DNA of 64,000 bases from Cladosporium sp. IMV 00045 (GCA_001931905.2 MSJI02000111.1:140790-204789); one strand, 5' to 3'. Shown: positions 20,123 to 32,821, counted from the first letter of the stretch. The notes: generated by a model from the sequence alone, not told the origin. Numbers and translations: made by a program.

Positions 20123-21477
20123 GTTGAGCTATGTAAGTTGTTGGCTGTCAAGTGTACTGTGAAGAATGAAAAAGAGTCTCGAATGGACGTGAGAATTGAA
20201 TCGCAGAACATGGACTCCCAATATATGTTCAGTTCATATATCTCGGTCCTGACTTGCCATTGCCGATAGAGGGAAACCTAGGCCCACCATACCTACGCGA
20301 GAGCGCCGCACAGTAGGGGTACTCAGCTTCAGGTCGCTACACCGTCGACCCTGAATGCAAGAACAGGGAGGCGGGTCGGCGCAATTGCTGAATCAATAAA
20401 GGGCGATGTTGGCAGCAGAGACAAATGTATATGGGGAGATGCTCGGGCCTAGTTGAGTGCATAGTATGAAACAGCGTGCGGCTGAAGGATGTTATATGTT
20501 GGCTTGGCCAGGACGCTATGTGAATAAGCGATTTTTCGTCCTGTATTATAAAGGGTAGTAGTAAGTCAGTGGCCATGGCTAGCGAATATCGTTCCTGTAC
20601 CCGAGTAAGCACGGGAAAGTCCCTGTTGCTCTTCTGTGGTCTTGGTTGAGATGATGTCCAAGATGGCTGACAATATGGTCACCGACCTGGTCCAGCAAGC
20701 CAGTCGGGCGAGACAAGAACATCATGCATCCTCGTGGCAGGGCTCCTGTAGCGCTAGATCGCGTATGCATCAACGGAGGGTAGCGAGGTTTGCCGTCCTT
20801 GACCAATCTCGATTGTTCTGGGCGGAATAATCTCTCACGTCGCAAGGCTAAGCGCCGTGAGGTGTGCAGACCAAGGTCAAAGCACGAAGTAGGCAGATCA
20901 TCGCAGTCAGTCGTGGGGGTATGTTGGAGCGGAAGAGAAGAGAAAGGAAATGTTGTTGTCGGAAAGCATCCCCGATGCAAGTGTGTGGCACAGAAGCCTC
21001 GGCGTTTCAAAATCCTCGGATGCATCGAAGCGCTCTCACGTGGCATTCACGCGGCCATTCCATACACGCGGCTCATCAATCAAGATACTGTGGTCTTGAA
21101 CTGCTGGTCATGGTCCCGTGTCAAGGATGAATTGGCGTGTGCCGTGTAGCCGGACCGCAAGATCGGGCGACTAACCCGATGTTCACTACGACCAGCAGAC
21201 TCTCGACACGGGCGACCAAGAGCATGGACACACTCATGCTCGCAGAGGAAGTTGCCTGCACCATGATAAAAGGCTTACCCAAATGCTGACAAGACACGCA
21301 GCTATCGCGGCTGAGTTGCATGAGCTTCGCCACCACTGTCATCATGCTCGATCACTGCTTTTCTCTCAACAGTCAAAGTACTCAGCACTCTTGATTATGT
21401 TCTCACAAGCGATGTTAGGTCTACTAGCCCGAAGCCCTCATAACGTATCTGCCTTGCCTTCTAGAGATTGCTTCAAC
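20123..21477. other. Intergenic region, 1.35 kb
   Basis: It lies between two genes that diverge, so it should hold both promoters. Several overlapping frames exist but none has recognisable features. Confidence 0.4.
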
Positions 21478-22983
21478 ATGGCGACGCAAACAACCAAACC
21501 GGCAGATCCACCAAATCTTTCAACAAGGTCTATATCCGATACTGCGACAAATTCTACTCCCACTCCTGGAGCCGACCCCGTCTCAAATGTCACCACGACA
21601 AGCCAAACACCTGCGTATTCGACGTCTACTCACACGGCTTCCGTGGAATCATCTCCGCCGTCAACACCAACAGCACAGACTGTTCAGTCGCCCGTGTCAA
21701 CACAACCTACGCATCCAGTACAACCTTCCAAGAAATGGAAGTGGCGTGGTCTTGTCAACACTTCCGTCGCGACCTGGATTGGACTCGCCATAGCCTTGGC
21801 TGCGTTTGTCGGGTTCCTATATTTCGAGCTAGCCTCCAAGGATCCTGAGCCTCTGGACGTATGGAAAGCAAGGAACGCCTTTCACCAGACTTGCATAATG
21901 GAGCTCAAATACGGGTCTGAGCGAAGATCGCCTGCATGTAGAGATGAGCTCTTAAACTTCGCGCAGCCTCCGCCGATGTTTAAGCGACAAATGTCATCTG
22001 AATTTGAAGAGACTTCTTCTCAGTGGAAGGCCTCCTACTACTTCCGGACCATCTTCGTATTGATTTCGACATGGGGTCTTCTTAGATACACCACGGTCAG
22101 CAAAACACTTGGAAATCGGCTTGCAGGGCCAGATTGTGCCTCAAGTCTTGCTAGGCTTTTACTTGCCCTCCTTTCCATGCCGGTCACGGCGCTCTACGCA
22201 GCGAACAACAAAGGCGCTTCTGTAATAACGCTCGAGAGTGTAGAGGGGGTTCATGTACTCACTGAGGGAATGACTCTCCAGACCTTTAGCCTCATGGGGT
22301 TGGAGGTGCTTGGAGAGTATGGCTCGCCAGTAACCTTTAATTTGATCACACTTTTCTTCTTTTGTGGGATCTTCAGGACATACGACGTCTTATCAAGACC
22401 TCAAGTTTATCATCGAAGGCCGGGATTGCCTCCTCCAAGCTACACCTCGCCAATCAGTCGCGACTCGTACAACATCTGTCTTTTCCCACTCGCAATTGTC
22501 CCTCTCTGTTGCGTTCCGACATGGCTATCATTGACAGCTGTGTTCTGTTCGTTGGCAACGTGCAAGACGTTGGTGCTGGCAGCGCATTACCTAGATCTTC
22601 GGCCTCCGAGCCTCACTCCTTGGACAATAATGCTATCGTCTTACATGTCATTTTTCCTCACATGGACCACGCTTATTCTGGATCTTTTGACAAGACTCCT
22701 GATCAACTCCTTTCACAACGACAATGCACAAAGAACTAGGACCTTTACTTCCGCGACTACCATGCTCTCTTTACCAGAAATTGGTTATCGTGCTGAGTAT
22801 CTCTCGTATGAGGATTGGTGGATTCGCTTTGGCTGGCTCCATAGCTGCGTAAGTTCAATCTTGCCTCAGACCACGATTGTATTGCACTAACCATTCAAGT
22901 TACATTGCGGTCCTCTACGCGTTTGTGCGTGTGTATTTGGAATGGTATGGTTCTTATGTCAAAAGCTGCGCTATTCCCTTTGA
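21478..22983 (+). CDS. Multi-pass membrane protein of unknown function
   Basis: Exon 1 is 21478-22848 (457 codons), then a canonical 51-base intron (GTAAGT, branch-like CACTAAC, CAAG), then 22900-22983, giving 484 residues. The first 80 residues are Ser/Thr/Pro-rich. One membrane span lies near residues 92-112 (TWIGLAIALAAFVGFLYFEL), a loop follows with MELKYGSERRSPACRDELLNF, and about five more spans follow. The ATG at 21478 is in a good context and begins the Thr-rich N-terminus. In-frame sequence continues further upstream but looks non-coding. Oddly, the frame after the intron that looks most protein-like (SYIAVLYAFVRVYLEWYGSY, open to 23107) is one base out of phase with exon 1. A sequencing error or an alternative splice could join them. 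No family was recognised beyond fungal membrane proteins of this type. Confidence 0.6.
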
Positions 22984-23398
22984 AGCAGTACCCGATGAGC
23001 TCAGCCAGCGACTGCAAGGGGGCAGTGAGATATCGCAATGGCTGTTAGAAGTGGCATTCGCTGAGTGTCTAAGGAGCGAGAGAAGTTTCAGCTACCAGTC
23101 CCTCTAATGCAGACGATCGATGCCCAAGAATTCCGTGGAAAGCTGATCTACCAGGGCTTCACCTCACGACATGCCACGCCGTTTCTCCCATCTCCATTCG
23201 GAAGCCAGTTTCCTCAAATGGGCTCTGTTGCCATGGATATTCAATCTCATCTACCATCCAACGAACTCTCACGAATTTAAAGCATACGAATGTGATGGTG
23301 TATATCTATTGCATTCTGATTCGTATCTACAGATATCGTCGTTCGTAAACTGCATTTCAACTCCGCAGACTCTCCATCACTCATCGCCTGGCAGGTTC

Positions 23399-24430
23399 TC
23401 AGCGCCTGTCTTCCTTAATCTCGCCGCATCCCGGCGCAATGCTGATGGCGCTGCTGAGATAGCCAGGCTCGCCCCTCTCAACAGACAAAGCGATCGCGGG
23501 GCACTTGCCTTCGTCGGCGTAGAAGTTCGTGCAGACGATACGGGAGTCTGTCTCAGAGAACTGCGAGGCAATGCAGTTGTCGTTGTCCTGGCAAGCTTGG
23601 CAGCATGCCGAGGCGTCCTTGGAAGCCTCGCCTTCGAAGGAGTCCTCCGAGTTGCTGTAGCTGGTGCCCGGGCGGTAGTTGATGAATTCCACGTTTGAGA
23701 CGAGGTTCTTCGGCGCGCACTTTGCGGTTTGCGTGGCGGTGGCGGATGCGGTGGCAGTGTAGACGGTGGAGGTGCAGGAGGTGGCGACCGTGTTGGTCTC
23801 GACGATGGAGGAGTACTCGATGGGAGTCTCGGTCTCAGTGGCAGTGCTGGCGTAAGAAGTAGTTGTGGTCGTGCCGGCCGGGGTGTAAACGACAATCAGG
23901 GAGGGGTTGTACGTCTTGGTAGTGGTGCCAGACTCAGTCACCGTACCGCCAATGTAGTTGTAGATGTACTCGGTCGACTTCGAGCAGAAAGGGGCCAGAG
24001 AGGAAGAGTAAGCACCAGTGTAGACCGTGCGGGTCGATTCCTGGGAACTGGAACAGGGAGTTAGCGGGTTGTGTTTTCTTTCGAGGCAGGGAAGATGCTC
24101 TTACGTGGTGATCGTGTTGTCGCAAGTGTAAGTATTGACGTCGGAAGTGACGATGTATCTTGTGCTTGTCTCGTCGGTCAAAGTCACAGTGCTGGTCCTG
24201 GGGTCAACGCCGTCGTTGGTGATGGTTGCGGTGGCATTGTAGGAATCGAAAGTTCTCGTAGATGTCTCAATGGGAGCGGTGTATGTAACGTAATCGCTCT
24301 TGGTCGATGTACCTTGGTAGGTTCGAGTTTCAGTGATAGTGTCTATCTCCTTGGGACAGTCCGTGGGACGAGTGTACTGAGCGAAGCCCACGCTGGCGCA
24401 GAGCGCAACAGTGGCGAGGAAGGATGCCAT
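23399..24430 (-). CDS. Secreted Ser/Thr-rich protein with Cys-rich C-terminal domain
   Basis: Exon 1 is 24105-24430 and exon 2 is 23399-24047, separated by a 56-base phase-2 intron (GTAAGA...TTCCAG). The product is 324 residues. A clear signal peptide (MASFLATVALCASVGFA) starts at 24430, where it is preferred over upstream in-frame codons. Residues about 18-230 are very rich in Thr, Ser and Tyr, as in heavily O-glycosylated wall proteins. The last 90 residues contain six or more cysteines in a pattern (ASACCQACQDNDNCIASQF ... VCTNFYADEGKC) resembling PAN/apple-type domains. No GPI signal is evident at the C-terminus. A wall-associated or secreted role is likely, and the exact function is unknown. 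Confidence 0.72.
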
Positions 24431-25639
24431 TGGGAATGTTGAAGGCTTGAAAGTGAAGGCTGTTTGTGCAAGTGTGCGATGGTGAGAGTAATCTTCTTCC
24501 GGCTTCATATCTTGATGATGGCCCAGCTTCTTCCCGTATTGCACATCACTATACTGTTGACCAGTCGCTCGTCTCCGCCTGAGCGCATTTCAACGCATGC
24601 AGAAGTTCGTATTCGGGCTGGATGGAGCGACCTAAAGCCCAAGCTAAACATGTCATGCCGTCCATGACATACAACAAGTCCGGCTGAACTGAGGGACCCA
24701 TCGAGCACGCCGAAGTCAGTCTTCATTAGCGCAGCGGTCAAGCTTATAGGCTACAGTAGCTTACTAACGGCACGTGGAGCTGCAAAACGGCATGCAACCG
24801 GAGGTCTTGTATGAGCTTGCTGCTCGTGAGTTCCTCTCGCGGGTGAGTATGTCTAGAAGCGAGCAGGTTGCACTGCATAGTAGTCTGCGTCTCGCGTAGA
24901 AGACCGCTCTATCGATCTGGCTCCATTGTAATTGAGGTAAATATAGGTCCGAAGCATTCAGCAAGCCGCGCTCTGCCCTATCCGCTATCATTAGCAAGCG
25001 AGAGGAACCCACAAACGTGGAATAGTGACTACAGTAGTGAAGTTGCACAAAATACAGATGAAGTGATAAGGCACGAAGTCCGCAAATTTGCCTACCTAAG
25101 TAATTGCTCGATGCTATTTTTATGCAAAGTCCAAGCCTTTCGTTCCGTGTTACCGGCACGGGGTGTGGTCCGTAGAGTGACGTCGATGTGCTCTAAATTG
25201 CTAATGGCTCCAATGGCAAGGGAGCCCAGACAACAAGAAACATGCAAGATATGGTCGCGATGGTAAATACGATCCATTAATCAAGCCTAGATCTCCTGCA
25301 GCATCGTGCATTGGATACGACATATGCAAGCCAAGCTGAGCTTCAGGTCGACCAGCGTTTTGTTGGTATCGGCTTCGGTGTGTTCCTGGCCAACCGGTTC
25401 ATATTGTAGAGTGCAATTGCTCGTTTCAATCAGAGGAGAAGTCGTCGAAATTAATGTGCTGCAATTTTTGAAGGCATTGGGGGCATAGCGATGTTGTCTG
25501 AATCTTGGGCTGTGCAGTGTTTGCAAGTCCGCTCCAGAGGTGGACAAGGTACCTAGGTGAGGTAGGTACTGATATACGAAAAATATGCTTGAGCGATACA
25601 AAACAATAGGGTTATATTTTTGTAAAGATGATTGCTGTT
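24431..25639. other. Intergenic region, 1.2 kb
   Basis: It is bounded by the start of the secreted Ser/Thr-rich protein and the 5S rRNA gene. No protein gene, tRNA or repeat is recognised. Confidence 0.4.
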
Positions 25640-25758
25640 ACATACGACCATAGGTCAGTGAAAACTGGGCATCCCGTCCGCTCTGCCATACATAAGCACT
25701 GAACCGGGCGACTAGTACTAGAGTGGGTGACCATCTGGGAATCCCGCCTGTTGTATGT
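25640..25758 (+). rRNA. 5S ribosomal RNA gene
   Basis: The 119 bases start ACATACGACCATAGG and end CTGTTGTATGT, as in filamentous ascomycete 5S rRNA. Terminal helix I pairs ACATACGAC with GTTGTATGT. Helix II pairs GGTCAGTG (25653-25660) with CACTGAACC, including the usual bulged A. The internal promoter box with GGGTGACC is present near 25725-25732. A run of T follows directly at the 3' end, as expected for RNA polymerase III termination. In Pezizomycotina 5S genes are dispersed single units, which fits its isolated position here. All main helices look intact, so it should be functional. Confidence 0.93.
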
Positions 25759-25993
25759 TTTTGATTTTTGATTCTTTTGGTCTAGATTTGGAGTTCTCAA
25801 TCTCATCTATAGGTAATTGGTCCAACTTGGGCGACGAGATTCCTTGAAATACTGTCGATACAAAGCTCACTTATATTCCTCACTCGTAGCTAAGGTTGAC
25901 GCACACAGCCTAGACATTACTTACAGTATAATTGACTATTCAAGAAAACCGATCTCAAGATGTTATGTACTATGTGATTATTATTGTTTCTAC

Positions 25994-28900
25994 TTATTCC
26001 GAATCATCGGCACTCACACCACCAGTAAACGTGAACCTCGCACAATCCAGATCAACGTGCCCGCCAATGCCGCCATTGTTGCAATCGTCGAATGCCATGT
26101 CGAAGAGACTCTGGCAGGTCGGATAACCATCGTCTGCAAAGTTCGTTGTCTCAGGAATTTTTACCCTCGTCGCGTTGCAACCTTCGACCCAAGAAACTCC
26201 GTATTGATAGAGAACACCGCCGGCTTCCCGCTCTTGGTACCATTTGTCTGAGTCGTCGTCGAATTGTATGAGTTTGCCGCCGAACGTGTCGCAGACTTCT
26301 TCGCTCAGAGAGTGGACGGTGCCTGGGTCCACTGCTCCAGTGTCTGGGAAGTCTTCGGCGCTGTGGCACACCGGGTCGCTGATGGGGAGTGATTCACCGC
26401 CTTCGGGAGACTCGTTGGTGTTGACGTTGGCGTTGACTTCGTTAATTGCTTCGATGATGCTGTCGCGGTAGGCAAGCATGCCTGGGGTGCGGGGGTGGAA
26501 CGTCTTGATCTGGCGCGTGGGAGTGAACCAGCCGATGCTCTCAGCGTGAAAGTCCTGGGCCTCGATGTCGTTGTTGGCTTCCTCGAGATTCTTCGCCCAG
26601 GGTCCATCTGGATCGTTAGCCACATCCTGAGCGACCATACACTGCCACTTCGCATATGGATCGGGGTCAGTGCCCAGATCCTCTTCGCAGGAATCTGCGT
26701 CCGGTAGCTCAATCCCGCCTTGCTCGATTAGACTGTTGACTTCTGCCACATCATTTGTCGCGTTCTGTGAGATGAAAGTTAGTGTAGAGCGGAGTGTGGG
26801 TCACATGGGATACTTACCTGAGCAGCGCCATCACCTGGCAGTAAGCCGAGGATGTTTGAGCTTTCGATGTCTTTCCATCCACTAAGGAAGTACCACGTAT
26901 CCATCCTGTTCTCATTGGGCTCGTGGACGTTAGGATCGTCGCTATTTTCGCACCAGCGATGACCGTCGAAGTAAGGACTAACATCAACGAAGTGGACCTG
27001 CTCCGATCCGACTTCTTCGTTGACTTGTTCCACCGCGGCTTGCGTTACATTGTTCAGCTTTAGGACGAGTCCGTTGAGCTCCTGTCTCAGAGCAACAGTG
27101 AGGTAGACGTTGACATTCGAGTAGCATGCCTGGTACCAGTGGGGGCAATACGTGGACTTCCAGTATTCGAACATCGTGTTTTTGCAGTCGACAGGTTGCG
27201 CATCATCGTCCCTAAAAAAGCCACCAGGATAGCCAGAGACGTAGAGGTGGAAGTCCTAATCAGACATGATCAGCGCCCACGAACTCCAGCAAAGTAAATC
27301 TCGCACTGATACTTACATCCCTCGTCGACTTTTCCACTATCCTTTTATACGCCGCAGCTAGTTTGGGTCCTATTCCATCCTCACTGTCGTCTTCCAGAAT
27401 TCGATTAGCCTTCTCCTTTGCTGCTTTACACCTCTTGCTGTAGGTCGAGGCCCAATGATAACTTGGGACAAGAACGCAATTTGTGACAATGTCGCTGAAA
27501 CCTAGATCGTTGCCGCCCATGGTGACAGTCGCGATGTCGGCATTCTCGGGATTTTCCCATTCGTCGATTTGGCGATTGAAACCAGTCGTAGTGTCACCGG
27601 AACACATCTTTCGCTGGTAGTCAATGCCAGTAGGATTCTGCGCATTGATCAAGTCGCCAACGTTCGCAGTCCCTATGCGGCAGTGGCCTGTACCGGTCAC
27701 GCCCGTACCCATACCAGCGGCAAAGCTGTCTCCGAAAGCAACATAGCCCTTCGTGACGGGCCAATCTCCTTCCAGACCTACAATATGTTAGTGGAGCGAC
27801 CTTTTATTGAAAGAGCGAAGTAGGACTGACTGCAAGAAGCATCTCTTCTTCTCCTCCCGTTGACTTGCTTGCTTGTCGCATCCCAAGTCTTGTCGATGAC
27901 AGGCACATTGTCGCCTTGAGCGTACACGCGGACTTTAGCTTGTGGTGTGCAGCCGTCATCACCTCCCAGTTCCTGAAAAGGCGTGTACTGGACTGCGACC
28001 ACGCCTCTGCCCATAGCAACTACGGATTCATCGTGCTCCACATACGTTCTCAGGGTGTGCTTCGCGCCCTTAAAGAGACTCTTGCCCTTGAATTTGCTGA
28101 CTAGAGAATTGATTTGGGTCTTGTACAGCGGCTCTTTCCGTTCCTCTTTGTCGGCCCTATGATACGTTAGGATAATTCGGCATTCATCGGGTTCCATGAG
28201 AGCGCACGTACGATTTGGCCTTCGTGAGAATGAAGACTTCCACGTCCCCAATGTCTTTGAAGGGTTTGTCGAACTGACTAGCCACATCCGGCAGACTTTT
28301 CCAGTTCGGACGCGTTTTTGGGTCCACGCCACGGCGACCTGTAGGGAGAGGTGTATCGAAGATGTTGACGGCAATCTTCTCGAATTCTTCCTTTCCGCGT
28401 ACTCTCTGATCATTGTCACCTGGGCCATACCTGTGGAGGAAAGAGCTGCCTCCGTCGACGGTCTTTGACGCCTCCCACAGATGGCCAGCCCATATGCCGT
28501 TTCTAGACTGCGATGAGGTCAGATGCCGATGGCCTACGGGTGTGATTGAATGCACCTACAACTACGAAGATTGCCGTGCATCCCGTCAGACCCTGCATGA
28601 CAAAATTTTCTTTTTTGTTGGTGAATGGGTGGTAGACACCTGTTGCGCCAATAGGAATGTCTTTATTGTCAAAATTGATCTTCCAGTTCTCTAGCTGGAT
28701 ATCTTCCGGGAAGATAGACAATTGCGTGCCTCCGGGGGAGGGAGGGTCGTCGGTCTCGACAAAGGTATCGAAGAATTCATTCACTTCGTCGGGGGTTTTG
28801 CCCGGCTCCTCCAGTGGCTTTGGTTTTTTCGCTGGCTTCTTCTTTGGGCCTTGTCGGCGGGACAAACTCGTAGACACAACAGGTTGCAGAGACCGCTTGC

Positions 28901-29137
28901 TGGAAGAATCTTGAGGCTGATTAGCGACAGGCTCTTTAGGCTAGGACGGGAAATAGTACCTTGGTTTCCGAGCTCGCAAATCCCTCGAATTCCATCGTCC
29001 TGTCTCCTGAAAACAGTGGCATTGTCGGAATTGGCGATTTCATTACCCGGGGCGGCTCCACATTCAAACGAAAGAACGTGCGAGATCTGAGTGAACAGTA
29101 TTACGGAAGAGAGCGTTTGGAAGGGTTTGAATAGCAT
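25994..29137 (-). CDS. Secreted SGNH (GDSL-type) hydrolase with a long N-terminal domain
   Basis: The model has seven exons on the minus strand: 29015-29137 (tentative end), 28560-28916, 28212-28507, 27831-28156, 27317-27777, 26818-27255 and 25994-26764. All introns but the first have GT-AG ends, 52 to 61 bases, and phases that fit. The product is about 923 residues. It begins with a signal peptide (MLFKPFQTLSSVILFTQISHVLS). Residues up to about 365 form an unrecognised domain with a basic KKKPAKKPKPLEEP linker. The SGNH domain then shows block I GYVAFGDSFAAGMGTG, block III ATVTMGGNDLGF and block V YFDGHRWCEN with the Asp-His pair. It is therefore a serine esterase or lipase acting outside the cell. 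The substrate is unknown. The first intron is weak, with a GTTTTC donor. Confidence 0.75.
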
Positions 29138-30120
29138 CTTGAGAAAAGGGCAACAGAGCGCAAGCCTGCTCTGTTCCCTGTGGAAGTGAACGAATGTGGG
29201 AGTGTGGTTTGCCTCTTGTCCACCGGCGATGCGGTACCTTTTATCTTCAACGTGGTGGTACTTGCCCCGACCTCTTTTGGCCAGCGTAATCCTTCATTCT
29301 TGCAGAAGCGAGTTCATCAAAATTCAGTATGGAATCGAGTCAAGTATGGCAATCAAAAGAGATGGGGTCTCGATCCTTCGTAGACGCTGGTGTTTGACGC
29401 TCGCGCTAGTGAGCGAGTATTTGCAGCGTCGCAGAGTAGTAGAGAAATCCTCAACTCAGCAGAGCTGGTAGTGCGAATGGCGACCTCGTTGCTCATAGAC
29501 CTCGCGTTCGAGAGGGCGCATAGACACAGTATGACGAGCGTCTCAGCATCGTTGTTGGCATGCATTTCACGCAAAGGGCCTCGGGGGTTTTGGATGAGCG
29601 GCGGACATATGCAGGCTTGATCCCCTAAGCGATTCGATACTGGCAAGTTTAGAAGAGTCATGCTCGACAGGCATAATCCAGGGGGACCGTAGGAAGATAC
29701 CGTCGAGCTCGAGGGCTCGAGGGTGTGTTACAACACCGAGGCTTGCAACGAAGGATTCTTGTTGAGGTCCTGATAATTTACCTTGGAGCGGCGGCATCAC
29801 GGTAATGTACAGGGAAAGTCTGCTCGCCAACGGCGCTTACAGCCAGAGCTAGAATTAAGTGACATCCCGTGGAACAGCCAAGCGGAAAAGAAGGATGCTG
29901 GTGGGAGATCCTGATGTGGAAGGGGATATTGAAGTGTCAAAGGATTCAGGCCTAGGCTTTGGCAGTCGGAAAGAAGAGTCGGGCTGAATCAAGTACAGCG
30001 CCGAGCTTCGGGCGAATTTTATGTCGCCTCGCAACCATAACAAGAGGAAGGTACATAAGTTACCTTATGTGTAGCTGCGATGTCCTTCTTGTGACCACAG
30101 ACTTCTTCAACCCTCAAAAA
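29138..30120. other. Divergent intergenic region, about 1 kb
   Basis: It should contain the promoters of the SGNH hydrolase (minus) and the ankyrin protein (plus). No gene seen. The heptamer TAAGTTA occurs at 30056-30062 but there is no second copy to show whether it is an insertion. Confidence 0.4.
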
Positions 30121-31262
30121 ATGCTTTCAGACAGCGATGTAGACCAAGAAGACCTCTGCTCAGCAAGTTGCGACGGCGATGCTGCAATTCTATCACAACT
30201 CCTCGCCGACAATTCCTTTGACGCCGATGATGCCACAGCGGCTTTAAAAATGGCCGGTAAGAACCCTACGATCATTCGCCTTCTGCTCCAGTATGGCGCC
30301 GACGCCAACGTCGTCCCTTTACGCAGGCTGCGGTGGTGCGACGCGCCTGGCGAGCTCATGACACTCCTCGCCAAGTATGGATACGACTTCAAGTCAAAGG
30401 GTCACAACATACTTCAGTGAGTCTAGACCAGGACCTCTTGCTTGCAACGGGTAGACTAATGCTTTTCATCAGAGACTTCGCCCATGACCGCGAGACGCTC
30501 GACTGCCTGCTTGACCTAGGTGCAGACATCAACCGCACAGACAAACGAAGACGTGACGACGGGTCCCCTCTTGCTGTAGGTGAGACGGACTCATCCTTGC
30601 ATTTACTCAACAACGTAGCGGCAAGTGGCAACATCGACCTGTTCGACCACCTAGTCCGCCGCGGAGCCGACCCATCGCTCTGTACAGCTCTGCACGCTGC
30701 GTCGAAATGCAAGGACACCGAAACGTCCATAGCCATGGTCTGCCATCTACTGGACAAATACAACATGGACATCGACCGGAACAGGGACGACCTACGCCAC
30801 TTCCATCATGACCCTCGGGACGGCAGCTCGCCTCTCTGTAGCGCCATCCTCCATAAAAACCTACCCCTCGTCCACGAACTGCTCAAGAGAGGCGCAAGAA
30901 TGAACGATCCGCCCTGGTCCCCGGTTTACTACGCAGTGGAGGCTGGAGGATTTCTTGCTGCTCTAGAGCCGCTTTTACGTGCTGGAGCTGATGTAACTGA
31001 GGCTTTAAAGATATCGGCGTCGACGACGAACATCGATGCTGCCAAAGCCTGTTTACAATATGGGCCAGATCCTACTCCCGCTTTGCGCGAAGCCACCGAG
31101 CGGGAGGAGCGCAGAGCGCACAGAATAGCGAAGGACGCGGAGTATGACAGAAAGCACCCGGAGTCGAGCTACGAAAAGAGCGACAAAGAGGTCGAGGAAG
31201 AAAAGGCGGAAGAGCGGGAGAGTCAGGCGATGGTCGAATTACTGAAGGGCGCGGTGAAGTAA
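30121..31262 (+). CDS. Ankyrin-repeat protein
   Basis: Two exons, 30121-30416 and 30473-31262, are joined across a 56-base phase-2 intron (GTGAGT...ATCAG). The product is 361 residues. Ankyrin-like units are visible throughout: PTIIRLLLQYGADANVV, ETLDCLLDLGADINRTD, GNIDLFDHLVRRGADPSL, LPLVHELLKRGARMND and ALEPLLRAGADVTEAL. The C-terminus (about residues 310-361) is a charged Glu/Lys/Arg helix. No signal peptide or membrane span is present, so it is presumably cytoplasmic and mediates protein contacts. The start is the first ATG after the acidic N-terminus begins. No enzymatic domain is attached. Confidence 0.8.
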
Positions 31263-31833
31263 TTCGGTCTTTGATGCCGCTGTTTCTCACCAGAGGCTTG
31301 AAGTCTTGAGGTTTGAGCCCATTTATTACATGTGTACCGTGAGCTCAAGTGTTGGTGCTGGCTTTTCCCTTCGCTTCGCAAAGCCTGCGTCATGCCGCCT
31401 TTCATCCTATCATTGTAGTATCACACTGCGTTTCCATTGAGTCAGTATGCTGTTCTCGGATATTTTCGTGGCTGACTTTGCTACAAGTTTCACAGGCGTC
31501 CGTTCGAGTATTGACTGGCAATCGAACATTCCCAACACGTGCGAACAAAGCACACCACGGCGACTTGTAGCAGGGTTCATGGATAGCTAGTGGAGAAGGC
31601 CCATTTGTTTCGCCACGATCATCCTGGGGCAGCCAGCGTTGGCGCTAAATGGCACGAAGGAATCGCCTGTAACTTAGCGAAACATGCCGGGATGGAATGG
31701 GTTTACAAGATTAGTAGCTCACATGCGCGGTCGCAAACGCTCAATCTCTCTCTTCAAACGATCGAAGCTTCCAGCAATTGCTTTTCGTTCACATCACAAT
31801 ATACAAAGTCCATCATTCCTACTGCTTTAGAGC
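31263..31833. other. Intergenic region, about 570 bases
   Basis: It contains the 3' end of the ankyrin gene and the promoter of the PQ-loop gene. A TAACTTA heptamer is at 31670-31676, not testable as an insertion here. Nothing else is recognised. Confidence 0.4.
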
Positions 31834-32821
31834 ATGGCGAACCTACTCGATATATTAGCGCGACTGTAAGCTCTTGCCACAGCCTTGACTAGCACTGATC
31901 CAGGCCAACCGATGCTAACGCTTTCAAATCGCAAGTCTACTCGTGGTGTGTAGCGTAGCATCGTTCGCGCCACAAGTCAATCTCATCAAGAGCAAAGGTG
32001 CCTGCACCGGCATTTCGGTCAATTACATTCTCTACAACACCATCCTCGCGACTTACAATTTCGCACTGCTGCTCTGGGCCGCGCTCAATTATGATCAGGA
32101 GAACATGTTCTTTCCGCAGAAGCCTGGCGTGGCAGCTTGGTTGAACCTTGTACAGTTCACCGTCGCGTGGCTGGGGCAGCTTTTCTTGTACGTTGTGGAT
32201 CCTCCGATTGTTGTACATTGCCGAAGTCGACAAGATAACCTGACCTGACTGACCACGGCAATTTTTTTCAGATTCTACCGCATTCTCACGCTGCCGCCAT
32301 CCCGACCAGCCAAAACCCGCTTCGCCATAATCGTATACCTGATCTTCTTGGTAATCAGTCTGGGTCCCACCATCGCCGAACCGATCATCATGCTCGACTC
32401 CGACTCCAGGTCAGGTCGCGAGTGGTATGAAACCCTCTACATTGTCGGCCCGATGTACCTCCTGGGTCCGATAGTTCAGATCCTCGGATTTGCAGCGTTA
32501 TGGGCTCAAGCGTCGGAGATCAAGAGGTCGCGGGGCTCTGATGGCAATGCAGCTGACGACGCCCTCAGCGTGCGAGGGCTGGTCGCGCAGGCTGTGGTTT
32601 TCCTGCTGGTCGGACTTTCGTTTCTGTGGAGGATGAGGCTTCCGGAGGAGGAGGTGGACGAGCATTTTATTGTCAATTTGCGGACATGGTATTGGACGTT
32701 TGGATGGGCGACTGTCAACAATGTCATCCTCGCAGTGACTCAAGGCGTGCTGGCGTTGATCGCATGGCGCGATAAAGATGATGGAGGCAATCTTAGTGAG
32801 CGAAGTGCTTTGTTGGAGTAG
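31834..32821 (+). CDS. PQ-loop-like membrane protein
   Basis: Three exons, 31834-31865, 31936-32187 and 32272-32821, with introns of 70 and 84 bases and matching phases, give 277 residues. The first span is followed by SFAPQVNLIKSKGACTGIS, which carries the Pro-Gln dipeptide and the following sequence of a PQ-loop repeat, as in cystinosin and related vacuolar or lysosomal amino-acid exporters. About seven hydrophobic spans follow, including VYLIFLVISLGPTIAEPII and GLVAQAVVFLLVGLSFLW. A second typical PQ motif is not obvious, so the assignment to the PQ-loop family is only probable. The C-terminus is short and acidic (LSERSALLE), with a dileucine-like end that may direct it to the vacuole. Confidence 0.68.
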
